Position numbers and translations under genes: made by a program | Notes under the pieces: model-generated | Database searches by the model: none | Told to the model about the DNA's origin: nothing | The model's input: only the letters and a program-made list of their open reading frames with translations | Shown here: positions 35,148-44,105 of the stretch, piece by piece | Position numbering within the stretch: position 1 is the first letter of the stretch | Layout of the letters: each line of letters begins with the position of its first letter | Assembly (NCBI GenBank): GCA_964567485.1 | Contig: CAZMMX010000006.1 | Location: 51,077-115,076 of the forward strand | Reading direction: 5' to 3' | Source of the DNA: UBA1413 sp964567485 | Lineage (GTDB): Bacteria; Bacteroidota; Bacteroidia; Bacteroidales; Prolixibacteraceae | DNA: 64,000 nt

Positions 35148-35975
35148 TTAGTTGCCTCCCAGGATCAGAGGGAGTCCCTCTTTTCCGCTGCCTACCACCA
35201 CCACCTTTGAATTGGGGGATTTTGCCAATTCCAGGGTGGCGTCAATACCTTTCTGTTTCAGGATATTTTCAGTAAGGCTGGCACTGATGATCCTGTTATA
35301 GTCAGAGATCCCCTGGGCTTCGATACGCCGGCGCTGGGCCTCGGCATCTTCCTTGGTCAGCCGGTATTCATAGGCCAGGGATTCCTGTTCCTGGGTGAGC
35401 TTGCTCTCGATGGCGGTCTTGATTTGGGCAGGCAGGTTAATGGAGCGGATCAGCAATGCCCGCATATCAATGAAATTCTCCCCCAGGGTCTTTTTGGTCT
35501 CTTCAATGATCTGACTCTCTACCTGCTGACGTTTGGTAGAGTAAATCTCTTCGGCAGTATACCTTCCGGCCACCTGCCGTACCGAGGAGCGCACCTCGGG
35601 AATGACGAGCACATCGACATAACCGGTGCCGAAACGCTCATGCAAGAATGGAATGGAATTGAAAAGGGGATTGAACCTGACGGTCACATCCACATTAATG
35701 TACAAACCGCTCTTGTCGAGGACATCCATGGTCTCCTCCCGCTGTTGTTCCCTGACATTGTAGACATACATCCGGTTCCAGGGCGCCACCACGTGAAAAC
35801 CCTCACCAAAGATGTTCTCCCGGTCGAGCCCCGAGGTATATGGACGGAAAATCACTCCCCGCTCTCCGGCGTCGATGATTAAAAACATGCGGTTGCCAAA
35901 AACCAGCACCAGAATTATAACCACCATCGCGCTCACCAGCCACGAGGCCTTCAGATTCAACTTCCTGATATCCAT
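35148..35975 (-). CDS. Prohibitin-like SPFH-domain membrane protein
   Basis: 275 residues. One N-terminal TM segment (about 13-33) is followed by the prohibitin/SPFH domain (FLIIDAGERGVIFRPYTSG to about 200, with INVDVTVRFNP and FIDMRALLIRSINLP). A coiled-coil stretch follows (KLTQEQESLAYEYRLTKEDAEAQRRRIEAQG read in parts) before the C-terminus. Such proteins form large ring assemblies on the periplasmic side and can modulate membrane proteases such as FtsH. No partner gene is adjacent. A TACATTTG element at 36013-36006 is a plausible promoter. Confidence 0.9.
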   Translation of the reverse strand: MDIRKLNLKASWLVSAMVVIILVLVFGNRMFLIIDAGERGVIFRPYTSGLDRENIFGEGFHVVAPWNRMYVYNVREQQREETMDVLDKSGLYINVDVTVRFNPLFNSIPFLHERFGTGYVDVLVIPEVRSSVRQVAGRYTAEEIYSTKRQQVESQIIEETKKTLGENFIDMRALLIRSINLPAQIKTAIESKLTQEQESLAYEYRLTKEDAEAQRRRIEAQGISDYNRIISASLTENILKQKGIDATLELAKSPNSKVVVVGSGKEGLPLILGGN

Positions 35976-36005
35976 AACTTATCTTTTTAAATGGTACACT
36001 TCCTG

Positions 36006-36013
36006 CAAATGTA
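36006..36013 (-). promoter_or_regulatory. Putative -7 element of the prohibitin-like gene
   Basis: TACATTTG on the minus strand, 30 bp before the start codon. No clear -33 box. Confidence 0.4.
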
Positions 36014-36096
36014 GTATTTATCAGGGAAAATGAGGGTTATCAACGGGTTAAACCCGGTGAGGAAACCTAGATGTTGATAAATAACAGGCTAACTTA

Positions 36097-36127
36097 TTGG
36101 TACAAAAGCGTTTTTTAAATAGTTTTG
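36097..36127 (+). promoter_or_regulatory. Promoter of the nucleoside phosphorylase gene
   Basis: TTG (36097-36099), 20 bp, TAGTTTTG (36120-36127). Transcription would begin near 36134, which fixes the start codon at 36151 rather than further upstream. Confidence 0.6.
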
Positions 36128-36150
36128 ACTGGTTTGTCATCAGAATTATT

Positions 36151-37020
36151 ATGATCGGAGAATCTGAACTCATCATCAACGATGATGGAAGTATATTTCA
36201 TTTGCATCTGAAACCCGGTCAGCTGGCCGACACGGTCCTGCTGGTAGGAGACCCGGGAAGGGTAAAAATGGTCAGCGACCATTTTGATACCATTGATGTG
36301 ACGGTGGCCAACCGGGAGTTTCTGTCGGTCACGGGAACGCTGCGGGGTCAGCGTATTTCTGTGGTTTCCACGGGAATAGGGACCGACAATATTGACATTG
36401 TGGTCAATGAGCTGGACGCTCTGGTCAACATCGACCTGGAGAAGAGGGAGCTTCTTCCGGAACGCAGAAGCCTGCGGATCATCAGGATCGGAACTTCCGG
36501 AGGATTGCAGCGTGACCTTCCTGTCGGGGCCTGGATGGTGAGCCACAAATCAATAGGTTTCGACGGTATGCTCTCCTTTTATGAGGGACGTGACGCCGTC
36601 AGCGATCTGGCTTTTGAGAAGGCTTTCAGGAAGTTTACCCATTGGCCTGAAAATTTCCCGGCCCCCTATGTGGTGGATGCCTCCAAAGGCCTGCTTGAAA
36701 AATTCACAGGCGACCGCTTCACCGGCGGAGTGAACATATCGGCCCCTGGGTTCTATGGCCCCCAGGGCAGGGTACTCCGCATCGGACTGGCCAGGCCTGA
36801 CCTTAACGAACTGATTGAAAAATTCTCCTTCGAAGGATATAAGATCACCAACTATGAAATGGAAAGTTCAGCCATTTACGGGTTGTCAAAGTTGCTCGGC
36901 CACGAAGCCATCACAGTATGTCTGCTCATCGCCAACCGCATGACCAGGGGTGCCAATGAGAGCTACCACGACCAAATGGCACGCCTTGTCGGGGCTGTCC
37001 TTGACCGTTTAACCAGCTGA
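36151..37020 (+). CDS. Nucleoside phosphorylase, uridine phosphorylase-like
   Basis: 289 residues from MIGESELIINDDGS. It has the PNP/UDP superfamily fold: LVGDPGRVKMVSDHF (phosphate-binding Arg), STGIGTDNIDIVVNEL, RIGTSGGLQRDLPVGAWMV and the ITNYEMESSAIYGLSKLLGH block (Met-Glu pair that binds ribose). It splits a nucleoside with phosphate to base plus ribose-1-phosphate. The order of motifs is closest to uridine phosphorylase, but substrate choice between uridine and purines is not certain. The next gene starts 4 bp later, so the two form an operon. Confidence 0.88.
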   Translation: MIGESELIINDDGSIFHLHLKPGQLADTVLLVGDPGRVKMVSDHFDTIDVTVANREFLSVTGTLRGQRISVVSTGIGTDNIDIVVNELDALVNIDLEKRELLPERRSLRIIRIGTSGGLQRDLPVGAWMVSHKSIGFDGMLSFYEGRDAVSDLAFEKAFRKFTHWPENFPAPYVVDASKGLLEKFTGDRFTGGVNISAPGFYGPQGRVLRIGLARPDLNELIEKFSFEGYKITNYEMESSAIYGLSKLLGHEAITVCLLIANRMTRGANESYHDQMARLVGAVLDRLTS

Positions 37021-37024
37021 TATT

Positions 37025-37912
37025 ATGGCGTCAGGGAAACGAGAACGGACGAAAGCGCTTATCCGGTTGATGGATGACCCGGATAATATCATCTTTGAGG
37101 CAGTGGAAAAAGAGCTGCTCAAAGAGAATAGTTCCGTCATTCCCGCCCTCGAAGCCGTTTGGGAATTTACGCCCCATGAAATCTGCCAGCTCCGCATTGA
37201 AAATCTTATCAGGAAGATCCTTTTCAAGGAAAACTCCCGGAAACTGCGGCAGTGGTCACGACAAGCCACTCCCGACCTCCTCGAAGGTTTTGTCCTGGCC
37301 AGCAGGTACCACTACCCCGACCTCAACGAGGGACTGGTGCTCCGCCATATCGAGGAAATCAGGAAAAAAGTGTGGGTGGAGCTCAACAATTCCCTCACCT
37401 CTCTGGAAAAAATAACGGTCCTTAACCATGTCTTCTATAACGATTTCCAGCTCAATGTGGCCGAAGAAGGACATATCAGTCCGCAGCACTGTTTCATCAA
37501 CAGGGTCCTGGAAACCGGCACGGGAAACGGGGTATCCCTGGCCCTGCTCTACAACATCGTGGCCGAGAAACTGGGACTTCCGGTCAGGTATGTCGACCTG
37601 CCCAGGCATCCCCTGCTCGCTTACGTCGACCGGAAAATAGCCTCCCGGGTTCACCCTCCCGGAGTGGAGACCGATATCCTCTTTTACATCAACCCCGCCA
37701 ACCGGGGTTCGATCACCGGCAGAAAAGAACTGGAATACATCCTGAAAAAAATGAACTACGACATGGAAAACGCCTGTCTGGAGGCCAGTTCCCCGAAGGT
37801 CTTCCTGTTAAGGTTGCTGGAGATCACCGAAAAGAGCTATGAAATGAATGGGCAGAGCGAGAGAACTGCCGACATTCTGCAGATGATGAACATCCTCTCA
37901 GGAAAAAAATAG
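37025..37912 (+). CDS. SirB1-type transglutaminase-like/TPR-related protein
   Basis: 295 residues. Helical N-terminal part (1 to about 125, HEAT-like), then a transglutaminase-like core 2 domain with CFINRVLETGTGNGVSLALL and EKLGLPVRYVDLPRHPLLAY, the hallmark of SirB1/DUF1347-type proteins. These lack proven transglutaminase activity and their role is unclear. It is translationally close to the nucleoside phosphorylase gene and ends before a bidirectional terminator. Confidence 0.8.
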   Translation: MASGKRERTKALIRLMDDPDNIIFEAVEKELLKENSSVIPALEAVWEFTPHEICQLRIENLIRKILFKENSRKLRQWSRQATPDLLEGFVLASRYHYPDLNEGLVLRHIEEIRKKVWVELNNSLTSLEKITVLNHVFYNDFQLNVAEEGHISPQHCFINRVLETGTGNGVSLALLYNIVAEKLGLPVRYVDLPRHPLLAYVDRKIASRVHPPGVETDILFYINPANRGSITGRKELEYILKKMNYDMENACLEASSPKVFLLRLLEITEKSYEMNGQSERTADILQMMNILSGKK

Positions 37913-37959
37913 AAGAGAGGCTTATCTGACGATCAATCACGGACGCTTTTATCATAAAC

Positions 37960-37995
37960 AAAGCCGTTCCCCTTGCGGGGAGCGGCTTTTATCTT
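37960..37995. terminator. Bidirectional terminator between converging genes
   Basis: A 13-bp stem with one G-T pair (37960-37972 with 37977-37989), a TTGC loop, a T-rich tail on the plus strand and AAA on the other side. It serves the SirB1-like gene and rny. Confidence 0.8.
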
Positions 37996-38018
37996 TTATC
38001 GTCATGTTGGGTTTCGGG

Positions 38019-39575
38019 CTACTTGGCGTAGTTAACGGCACGGGTTTCCCTGATCACGGTGATCTTGATCTGTCCGGGATAAGTCATCTCATCCTGGATT
38101 CTCTTGGCGATATCGTAGGAGAGCTGTTCCGATTCCTGGTCGTTGATCTTGTCGGAACCCACGATAACCCTGAGTTCCCTGCCCGCCTGGATGGCGTAGG
38201 TCTTCGTTACACCAGGGTAAGAGAGGGCCAGGTCTTCGAGATCCTTGAGCCTTTTAATGTAAGATTCCACCACTTCGCGGCGGGCGCCGGGACGGGCTCC
38301 CGAAATGGCATCGCATACCTGTACGATGGGGGCCAGAAGGGTTTGCATCTCCACCTCATCGTGGTGTGATCCGATGGCGTTGCATATTTCGGGTTTTTCC
38401 TTGTATTTCTCGGCGAGCTTCATCCCCAAAACGGCATGCGGTAATTCGGGCTCATCATCGGGCACCTTGCCGATGTCATGGAGCAAACCGGCCCTTTTGG
38501 CCTTTTTGGGGTTAAGCCCCAGTTCCGAGGCCATAATGGCGCAGAGATTGGCCACTTCCCGCGAGTGCTGCAGCAGGTTCTGGCCGTAGGAAGAGCGGTA
38601 CTTCATCTTGCCGATCAAACGGATCAGTTCAGGGTGAAGTCCGTGGATTCCCAGGTCTATGGTGGTTCTCTTTCCGGTTTCTATCACCTCTTCGTCTACT
38701 TGTTTCTGGACTTTCTGCACCACCTCTTCGATGCGTGCCGGATGAATGCGGCCATCGGTCACCAGCTGGTGAAGGGCCAGGCGGGCCACCTCACGGCGTA
38801 CGGGATCAAAGGCCGAAAGGACAATTGCCTCGGGAGTGTCGTCAACGATGATTTCCACACCCGTAGCAGCCTCCAGGGCCCTGATGTTCCGCCCTTCACG
38901 CCCAATAATGCGCCCCTTCATCTCATCACTTTCAATATGAAAAATGGTCACGGCATTCTCAATGGCCGTTTCCGTGGCTACACGCTGGATGGTTTTTACC
39001 ACCACCTTCTTGGCCTCTTTCGAGGCGGTGAGCTTGGCTTCTTCCATGATCTCGTTGATATACGACATGGCTTCGGTCTTGGCCTCTTCCCGCAACGACT
39101 CCACCATTTGCGCCCTGGCTTCTTCAGCCGAAAGCCCCGAAATCTGCTCCAGCTTGTCCACCTGCTGGCGGTGCAGCTTCTCGAGTTCTTCGTGCTTCTG
39201 CTCAATCAGCTGTATCTGCGCGTTCAGGGTCTCCCTGATCTGTTCCACTTCTTGTTTCTCCGTCTCAAAATTACGGATATCACGCATCAGGTCATTCCTC
39301 TGCTGGTTGGCTGCGGTCTCCCGCTGCTTCAGCTTGTTCTCCAATGCCACCACCTTCTGGTTGCGCTCGGTCACATTCCTTTCATGTTCCGATTTCAACT
39401 GAAGGAACTTCTCCCTGGCCTGAAGCATCTTTTCCTTTTTAATCACCTCACCTTCGGCTTCCGCCTCGGTAACGATCTTCACTTTCTTGGCTTTCAGGGC
39501 CTTATCCCACAAAAAGTAGGAAAGAGTCCCCCCTCCAAGGAATCCCGCGATTACGCCTATGATTGTTCCTAACAT
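38019..39575 (-). CDS. rny: Ribonuclease Y
   Basis: 518 residues. An N-terminal TM anchor (about 3-22) is followed by a long coiled coil (about 30-200), a KH domain (IGREGRNIRALEAATGVEIIVDD) and an HD domain (LLQHSREVANLCAIMASELGL, AGLLHDIGK) with the metal-binding His-Asp pair. It is a membrane-bound endonuclease that starts mRNA decay. It follows zapA on the same strand, but a terminator-like hairpin sits only about 20 nt before its start codon, so its leader may be regulated (see 39596-39654). Confidence 0.96.
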   Translation of the reverse strand: MLGTIIGVIAGFLGGGTLSYFLWDKALKAKKVKIVTEAEAEGEVIKKEKMLQAREKFLQLKSEHERNVTERNQKVVALENKLKQRETAANQQRNDLMRDIRNFETEKQEVEQIRETLNAQIQLIEQKHEELEKLHRQQVDKLEQISGLSAEEARAQMVESLREEAKTEAMSYINEIMEEAKLTASKEAKKVVVKTIQRVATETAIENAVTIFHIESDEMKGRIIGREGRNIRALEAATGVEIIVDDTPEAIVLSAFDPVRREVARLALHQLVTDGRIHPARIEEVVQKVQKQVDEEVIETGKRTTIDLGIHGLHPELIRLIGKMKYRSSYGQNLLQHSREVANLCAIMASELGLNPKKAKRAGLLHDIGKVPDDEPELPHAVLGMKLAEKYKEKPEICNAIGSHHDEVEMQTLLAPIVQVCDAISGARPGARREVVESYIKRLKDLEDLALSYPGVTKTYAIQAGRELRVIVGSDKINDQESEQLSYDIAKRIQDEMTYPGQIKITVIRETRAVNYAK

Positions 39576-39595
39576 ATGTTAAAAAATTATTTAGT

Positions 39596-39654
39596 TAATA
39601 AAAAAACCCGCTCATTTTACCCTCTCCCCCTTGGGGAAACGGTAAAACAGCGGG
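39596..39654 (-). promoter_or_regulatory. Terminator-like hairpin in the rny leader
   Basis: On the minus strand ACCCGCT pairs with AGCGGGT and TTTTACC with GGTAAAA, with a further CCCC/GGGG at the top. A run of seven T follows at 39604-39598. The T-run ends about 20 nt before the rny ATG, leaving no space for a promoter, so it acts either as a zapA terminator with rny read-through or as an attenuator. Confidence 0.7.
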
Positions 39655-39676
39655 TATGATAAATAAATATCTTATT

Positions 39677-39997
39677 TCAGGTACGTCGCACTTCCCTCTC
39701 TGCGAGAAAGTCGTTCACGTCATCCCTCAAATCTTTCAGTTCAATGATCAGAGGAGTATGGTCGGCCTTTTCCTGCATCACCATATGGCTGTAAACCACC
39801 TGAAATGCCGTCATGGCCAGAACGTCCTGGGAATCCTTATTGGGGTAATCCTTCCTGAAAGATTGCACCAGTTCGTTCAACCTCTTTGCAGCGTTTCTGA
39901 ACCTCTCCTCGTCCTTGCGACTGACCTGCAGGGGGTAAACCCTGTTGTCAATCCTGATATTTATTGAAAGTGTGTCGTTCATCCCTTCTTTATTCAT
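39677..39997 (-). CDS. zapA: Cell division protein ZapA
   Basis: 106 residues. An N-terminal beta segment (LSINIRIDNRVYPLQVSRKDEERFRNAAKRLNEL) is followed by a long helix, the ZapA layout. ZapA bundles FtsZ filaments and promotes Z-ring assembly. It overlaps the upstream coiled-coil gene by 8 bp. The coiled-coil/zapA/rny order is frequent in Bacteroidota. Confidence 0.9.
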   Translation of the reverse strand: MNKEGMNDTLSINIRIDNRVYPLQVSRKDEERFRNAAKRLNELVQSFRKDYPNKDSQDVLAMTAFQVVYSHMVMQEKADHTPLIIELKDLRDDVNDFLAEREVRRT

Positions 39998-40283
39998 TCA
40001 GCAATGCCACACATTTATCAATCTCCCGCACTAATTTTCCTATCCTCAACCTGACCTCCCTGCTATCGCCGAATCCCGACTCCATCGTTTTGGCCAGTTT
40101 CAGATTTTCATATCTGGTAACAATTTCAGCCTTTTCCTTTTCCAGAACCTCCATCTGGCCTTTCAGGGCAGCTATTTCTTCCTGCAACTCCCCATTCCGG
40201 CCGTCTAACTGTTCAAACTCCTCCATTAACCGGTGAATTCTCTCTTTCAGCTCCCTCACAAGCAAAAGGCTTTCTTCTGTCAT
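39990..40283 (-). CDS. Coiled-coil protein upstream of zapA
   Basis: 97 residues, almost entirely predicted coiled coil (leucine heptads from LLLVRELKERIHRLMEE to KAEIVTRYENL), with a short C-terminal helix (VRLRIGKLVREIDKCVALLNE). It overlaps zapA, so a role with ZapA in division, perhaps analogous to ZapB, is inferred from position only. A TAATTTTG element on the minus strand at 40310-40303 is only 20 bp upstream. Confidence 0.8.
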   Translation of the reverse strand: MTEESLLLVRELKERIHRLMEEFEQLDGRNGELQEEIAALKGQMEVLEKEKAEIVTRYENLKLAKTMESGFGDSREVRLRIGKLVREIDKCVALLNE

Positions 40284-40302
40284 TTTTGCTGCAATTGAGT
40301 GA

Positions 40303-40310
40303 CAAAATTA
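40303..40310 (-). promoter_or_regulatory. Putative -7 element of the coiled-coil/zapA operon
   Basis: TAATTTTG on the minus strand, giving a leader of only about 13 nt before the start at 40283. Confidence 0.4.
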
Positions 40311-40347
40311 ATAATTTTAGTCAATTCTGCCCCTGATAGGCATCCAT

Positions 40348-40383
40348 TTTGCAAAATTTATCCGGCTTCTACCGTTATATTTG
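40348..40383 (+). promoter_or_regulatory. Putative promoter of the M23 peptidase gene
   Basis: TTTG (40348-40351), 24 bp, TATATTTG (40376-40383). It supports the start at 40412 rather than an upstream in-frame ATG at 40349. Confidence 0.45.
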
Positions 40384-40411
40384 CCTGCCATCAACCCTTT
40401 TTATTTTTTTG

Positions 40412-42118
40412 ATGTTTAGAAATAACGTTTTACTCCTCGTTTTTGTTCTTCTGGGGCACACCATGACGGCCCAGCTGAAGTACTATGCCACGCCGGTGAG
40501 GATTCCGGTATCGCTGAGTGCCAATTTCGGAGAGCTCAGGTCAAACCATTTCCATACGGGACTCGATTTCCGGACCGAGAGAAGGACCGGGCTTCCCATA
40601 TATGCCAGTGCTGAAGGGTATGTCTCCCGCATTTCGGTCTCCCCGACAGGTTACGGAAGAGCTCTTTACCTCAGCCATCCCAACAATACGACCACAGTAT
40701 ACGGCCACTTACTCAAGTTTCGTGACGACATCGAAGCCTACGTCAAGGAGGAGCAATACAGGAAAAAGAGCTTTGCCGTTGATCTGGAGCTTACGCCCGA
40801 TAAGTTCACGGTACAGCGTGATGAGCGCATTGCCCTGAGCGGCAACTCAGGCAGTTCAGGAGGTCCGCACCTCCATTATGAAATCAGGGATACCCCCACA
40901 CAGGATGCGTTGAACCCCCTGACCATCGATTCCTTTGGGGTCAAGGACGCCACTCCGCCCAGAATTTTCGCCGTTCAGTTCTATCCTCTTGACAACCAGT
41001 CACATGTCGAATTTAAAACCTACAAGAGGAAATATACCCCTGTGGCCCAGGGGAGCAATTACCGTCTCAACCCCGCCCGTGCGGTCAATGTTTTGGGGAG
41101 AATCGGCATTGCTGTCAAGACCAATGATTACTTTGACGGGAACAGCAGTATTTGCGGGATCAGGAGTGCCCGGCTCCTTCTTGATGGCCGGGAGGTTCAC
41201 TCCTTCACCCTCGACAGGATCGCTTTCAGCCACAACCGTTATCTCAACAGCCACATCGATTATGCCGAGGTCGTGCAGAACCGGGAGTGGTACCACCGGA
41301 TGTGGCTTGACCCGGGAAACCAGCTTGACATATACACCACCGGTGACTCACGGGGAGTCATGACCGTCGACAGTGGCCAGGTGGTTCAGGGCGAAGTCAT
41401 TCTCGCCGATGTCAGCGGAAACGAAGCCCGCTTCAGCTTTACCCTGGTCGGGGTCGCCTGGCCCCTTCCCGATATTGCGGTGAATGCCAGTTCTCTCTTC
41501 TCCATGAAGGCCGAAAACCGTTACCAGGCCCCCGGCTTTGAGATCACCACGCCTTCCGGGGCATTTTACGACGACATCAACTTTTACCATCAGGCCATAG
41601 CATCACCGAACGGCCCCTATTCTCCGGTGCACCAGGTTCATTTCAACACCACACCCATCCACAAACCCCTGAAAATCAGAATTCACGCCGACACCCTACC
41701 CGACTCAATGGCCTCCAGGGCATTTATTGCCCTGATCGATGACAAGGGAATCAAACGGTATGCCGGGGGGACCCTGTCGGAAGGCTGGATGGAAACTTCC
41801 ATCAGCGAATTCGGCAACTACACGGTAGAAGTCGACACCATTCCACCGGTGATTACCTCTTTGAGCATTAAGGATAACGCCCTGACAGAAACCGCCTGGA
41901 TACGCTTCACCATCACCGATGACTTTTCGGGTATCAGAAGCTATAACGGATTCATCGACGGGGAGTGGGCCCTGTTTGAATACGACCCCAAAACCAGAAG
42001 AGTGGCTTACAAAATCGACACCTCCCGCACAGGAAGCGGCAAACGGCATCTCCTGAACCTCTCGGTCACCGACAATGCCGGAAACACCACGGTATACACG
42101 GCTTCCTTCTGGAAATAA
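40412..42118 (+). CDS. M23-family peptidoglycan metallopeptidase, exported
   Basis: 568 residues from MFRNNVLLLV with a signal peptide ending TMTAQ. The LytM domain lies near the N-terminus (about 30-180): HFHTGLDFRT supplies the H-x-x-x-D zinc ligands and GPHLHYEI the H-x-H motif, so the active site is complete, in contrast to the M23-like gene at 22604. The rest is a long all-beta region ending in Ig-like repeats (TAWIRFTITDDFSGIRSYNGF, LLNLSVTDNAGNTTVY). It probably cuts peptide cross-bridges in the cell wall. Confidence 0.91.
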   Translation: MFRNNVLLLVFVLLGHTMTAQLKYYATPVRIPVSLSANFGELRSNHFHTGLDFRTERRTGLPIYASAEGYVSRISVSPTGYGRALYLSHPNNTTTVYGHLLKFRDDIEAYVKEEQYRKKSFAVDLELTPDKFTVQRDERIALSGNSGSSGGPHLHYEIRDTPTQDALNPLTIDSFGVKDATPPRIFAVQFYPLDNQSHVEFKTYKRKYTPVAQGSNYRLNPARAVNVLGRIGIAVKTNDYFDGNSSICGIRSARLLLDGREVHSFTLDRIAFSHNRYLNSHIDYAEVVQNREWYHRMWLDPGNQLDIYTTGDSRGVMTVDSGQVVQGEVILADVSGNEARFSFTLVGVAWPLPDIAVNASSLFSMKAENRYQAPGFEITTPSGAFYDDINFYHQAIASPNGPYSPVHQVHFNTTPIHKPLKIRIHADTLPDSMASRAFIALIDDKGIKRYAGGTLSEGWMETSISEFGNYTVEVDTIPPVITSLSIKDNALTETAWIRFTITDDFSGIRSYNGFIDGEWALFEYDPKTRRVAYKIDTSRTGSGKRHLLNLSVTDNAGNTTVYTASFWK

Positions 42119-42144
42119 CAGAAATCATAAGGCGGTTCCGGTGA

Positions 42145-42199
42145 AATAGCCATGATCATTATGTCACCAAAAGGAATGAATAAACCCATCATGGCTATT
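42145..42199. repeat. 12-bp perfect inverted repeat with 31-nt loop
   Basis: AATAGCCATGAT (42145-42156) and ATCATGGCTATT (42188-42199). No T-run follows. It lies between the M23 stop and the C69 promoter. Confidence 0.8.
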
Positions 42200-42243
42200 A
42201 CATGTGGCCGTTAAAAACAAACAATTTATTCACATGAAAAAGT

Positions 42244-42251
42244 TATATTTG
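42244..42251 (+). promoter_or_regulatory. Putative -7 element of the C69 dipeptidase gene
   Basis: TATATTTG, 34 bp before the start codon at 42285; no clear -33 box. Confidence 0.4.
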
Positions 42252-42284
42252 CCCGTTCCGGTAATATTGTAAATTTCTTCGTTT

Positions 42285-43979
42285 ATGACCATTAAAAGAA
42301 TTCTTACCCTTTTTAGCGTTATTGTGTTCCTGTTATGGAGCGCTCCCGGAGCCATGAGCTGCACCAATTTTCTGGTGACCAAAGGGGCTTCGGCCGACGG
42401 TTCGGTGATGATCACTTATGCTGCCGATTCCCACACCCTCTATGGGGAGTTGTATTTCTGGCCGGCCACCGACTGGCCGGCAGGCTCCCTGCTCGACGTC
42501 TACGAGTGGGATACGGGGAAGTATCTGGGCAAGATAGATCAGGTTCCCCACACCTACAGTGTGGTGGGCAATATGAATGAGCACCAGGTTTCCATTGGGG
42601 AGACCACCTATGGTGGCCGTGGGGAGCTCTCGTCGCAATCGGGCGCCCTGATCGATTACGGCAGCCTCATGTACATCGCCCTGCAGCGCTCCACGACCGC
42701 CCGTCAGGCCATCGAAGTGATGACCTCCCTGGTGGAGAAATACGGCTATTGCAGTTCGGGGGAGTCGTTTTCCATTGCTGATTCCCGTGAAGCCTGGATC
42801 ATGGAGCTGATAGGTAAGGGAGAAGGAGAAAAGGGAGCCGTATGGGTAGCCATGAGGATTCCCGACGGATACATCAGTGGCCACGCCAACCAGGCACGCA
42901 TCACCACCTTTCCCCTCGATGACCCCGCCAATTGCCTCTATGCCAGCGATGTCATCTCCTTTGCCCGCGAAAAAGGATGGTTCTCGGGGAAGGACCAGGA
43001 TTTCAGCTTTTCTGATGTCTATGCTCCCGTTGATTTCAGTGCCGCCCGCTTCTCAGAGGCCCGCGTGTTTGCCGGCTTCAACAAGGTCACGTCAGGCATG
43101 GAAAAATATATCCCCTATGTCTTGGGAAAAATCGAACACGGTGGTGAAAACAACTTCGCCACCAACAGAATGCCATTATGGGTAAAACCCGACAAGCCGG
43201 TGACCGTTCACGAGGTCATGGGGATGATGCGTGATCATTACCAGGGAACGCCCCTCGATATGACGAAAGATCCGGGCGCCGGGCCCTTCGGGCTCCCCTA
43301 CCGCTGGAGAGGCCTCACCTGGAAAGTCGACGGCGAAAGCTACCTGAACGAAAGGGCCATCTCGACCCAGCAAACCGGGTTTTCCTTTGTGGCTCAGAGC
43401 CGCAGCTGGCTCCCCGATCCTGTGGGAGGAATCCTCTGGTTCAGTGTAGATGACTCCTACAGCACCGTATATGTCCCCATATACTGCGGAATCACCGAAA
43501 CCCCGGAATCCTACCGCGCGGGAAACGGCGACCTGCTCACCTACAGCGAGACTTCTGCCTTCTGGGCCTTCAACCAGGTGGCCAACTTCGCATACCTCCG
43601 CTATGCCGACATGATCACCGATATCCAGAAGGTACAGAAAGAACTGGAAGAGCAATTCATGGGGTTTGTCCCCCTGATTGACAAGGCCGCTGCCGGACTC
43701 ATGGAGAGCAGCAACCGCGATATGGCCCTGAAGTTCCTCACACAGTTCTCGGTCAATGAAGCCAACGGCACCGTGAAACGGTGGCAGGAACTCTACCGCA
43801 CCTTGCTGGTGAAATATATCGACGGAAACGTCAAGAAAGAGGAGAACGGCACCTTTAAACGGAACGAATACGGTCAGCCGGCGATGCCCGACTTCCCGGG
43901 ATACCCCGAATGGTGGCTCCGCGAGATCGTCAAAAGCACCGGCGATCACCTGAAAGTTCCTGCAGGAGGCAGTCACTGA
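42285..43979 (+). CDS. C69-family (PepD-type) dipeptidase, exported
   Basis: 564 residues. The signal peptide ends GAMS and the mature protein begins at C26 (CTNFLVTKGASADG), the N-terminal nucleophile of this self-processing family. MNEHQVSIGETTYGG, IADSREAWIMELIGKG and GHANQARITTF are typical C69 blocks. It hydrolyses dipeptides in the periplasm. It is a common gene in asaccharolytic and protein-fermenting Bacteroidota. A downstream in-frame start would remove the signal peptide, so the first ATG is preferred. Confidence 0.93.
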   Translation: MTIKRILTLFSVIVFLLWSAPGAMSCTNFLVTKGASADGSVMITYAADSHTLYGELYFWPATDWPAGSLLDVYEWDTGKYLGKIDQVPHTYSVVGNMNEHQVSIGETTYGGRGELSSQSGALIDYGSLMYIALQRSTTARQAIEVMTSLVEKYGYCSSGESFSIADSREAWIMELIGKGEGEKGAVWVAMRIPDGYISGHANQARITTFPLDDPANCLYASDVISFAREKGWFSGKDQDFSFSDVYAPVDFSAARFSEARVFAGFNKVTSGMEKYIPYVLGKIEHGGENNFATNRMPLWVKPDKPVTVHEVMGMMRDHYQGTPLDMTKDPGAGPFGLPYRWRGLTWKVDGESYLNERAISTQQTGFSFVAQSRSWLPDPVGGILWFSVDDSYSTVYVPIYCGITETPESYRAGNGDLLTYSETSAFWAFNQVANFAYLRYADMITDIQKVQKELEEQFMGFVPLIDKAAAGLMESSNRDMALKFLTQFSVNEANGTVKRWQELYRTLLVKYIDGNVKKEENGTFKRNEYGQPAMPDFPGYPEWWLREIVKSTGDHLKVPAGGSH

Positions 43980-44062
43980 TCCCCGGCAGTCGCCCACAAG
44001 AGAGGGGTCTTAGGGAAAGATGAACGATGTGGGCCCCTCAGGGCACATTTTTCCTGTGTATG

Positions 44063-44092
44063 TTGCGTGAAATAAATTAATTGCTAATTTTG
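44063..44092 (+). promoter_or_regulatory. Promoter of rplS
   Basis: TTG (44063-44065), 19 bp, TAATTTTG (44085-44092). The transcript start is expected near 44099, leaving a leader of about 65 nt. Confidence 0.65.
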
Positions 44093-44105
44093 CGCCACAT
44101 TTCAG

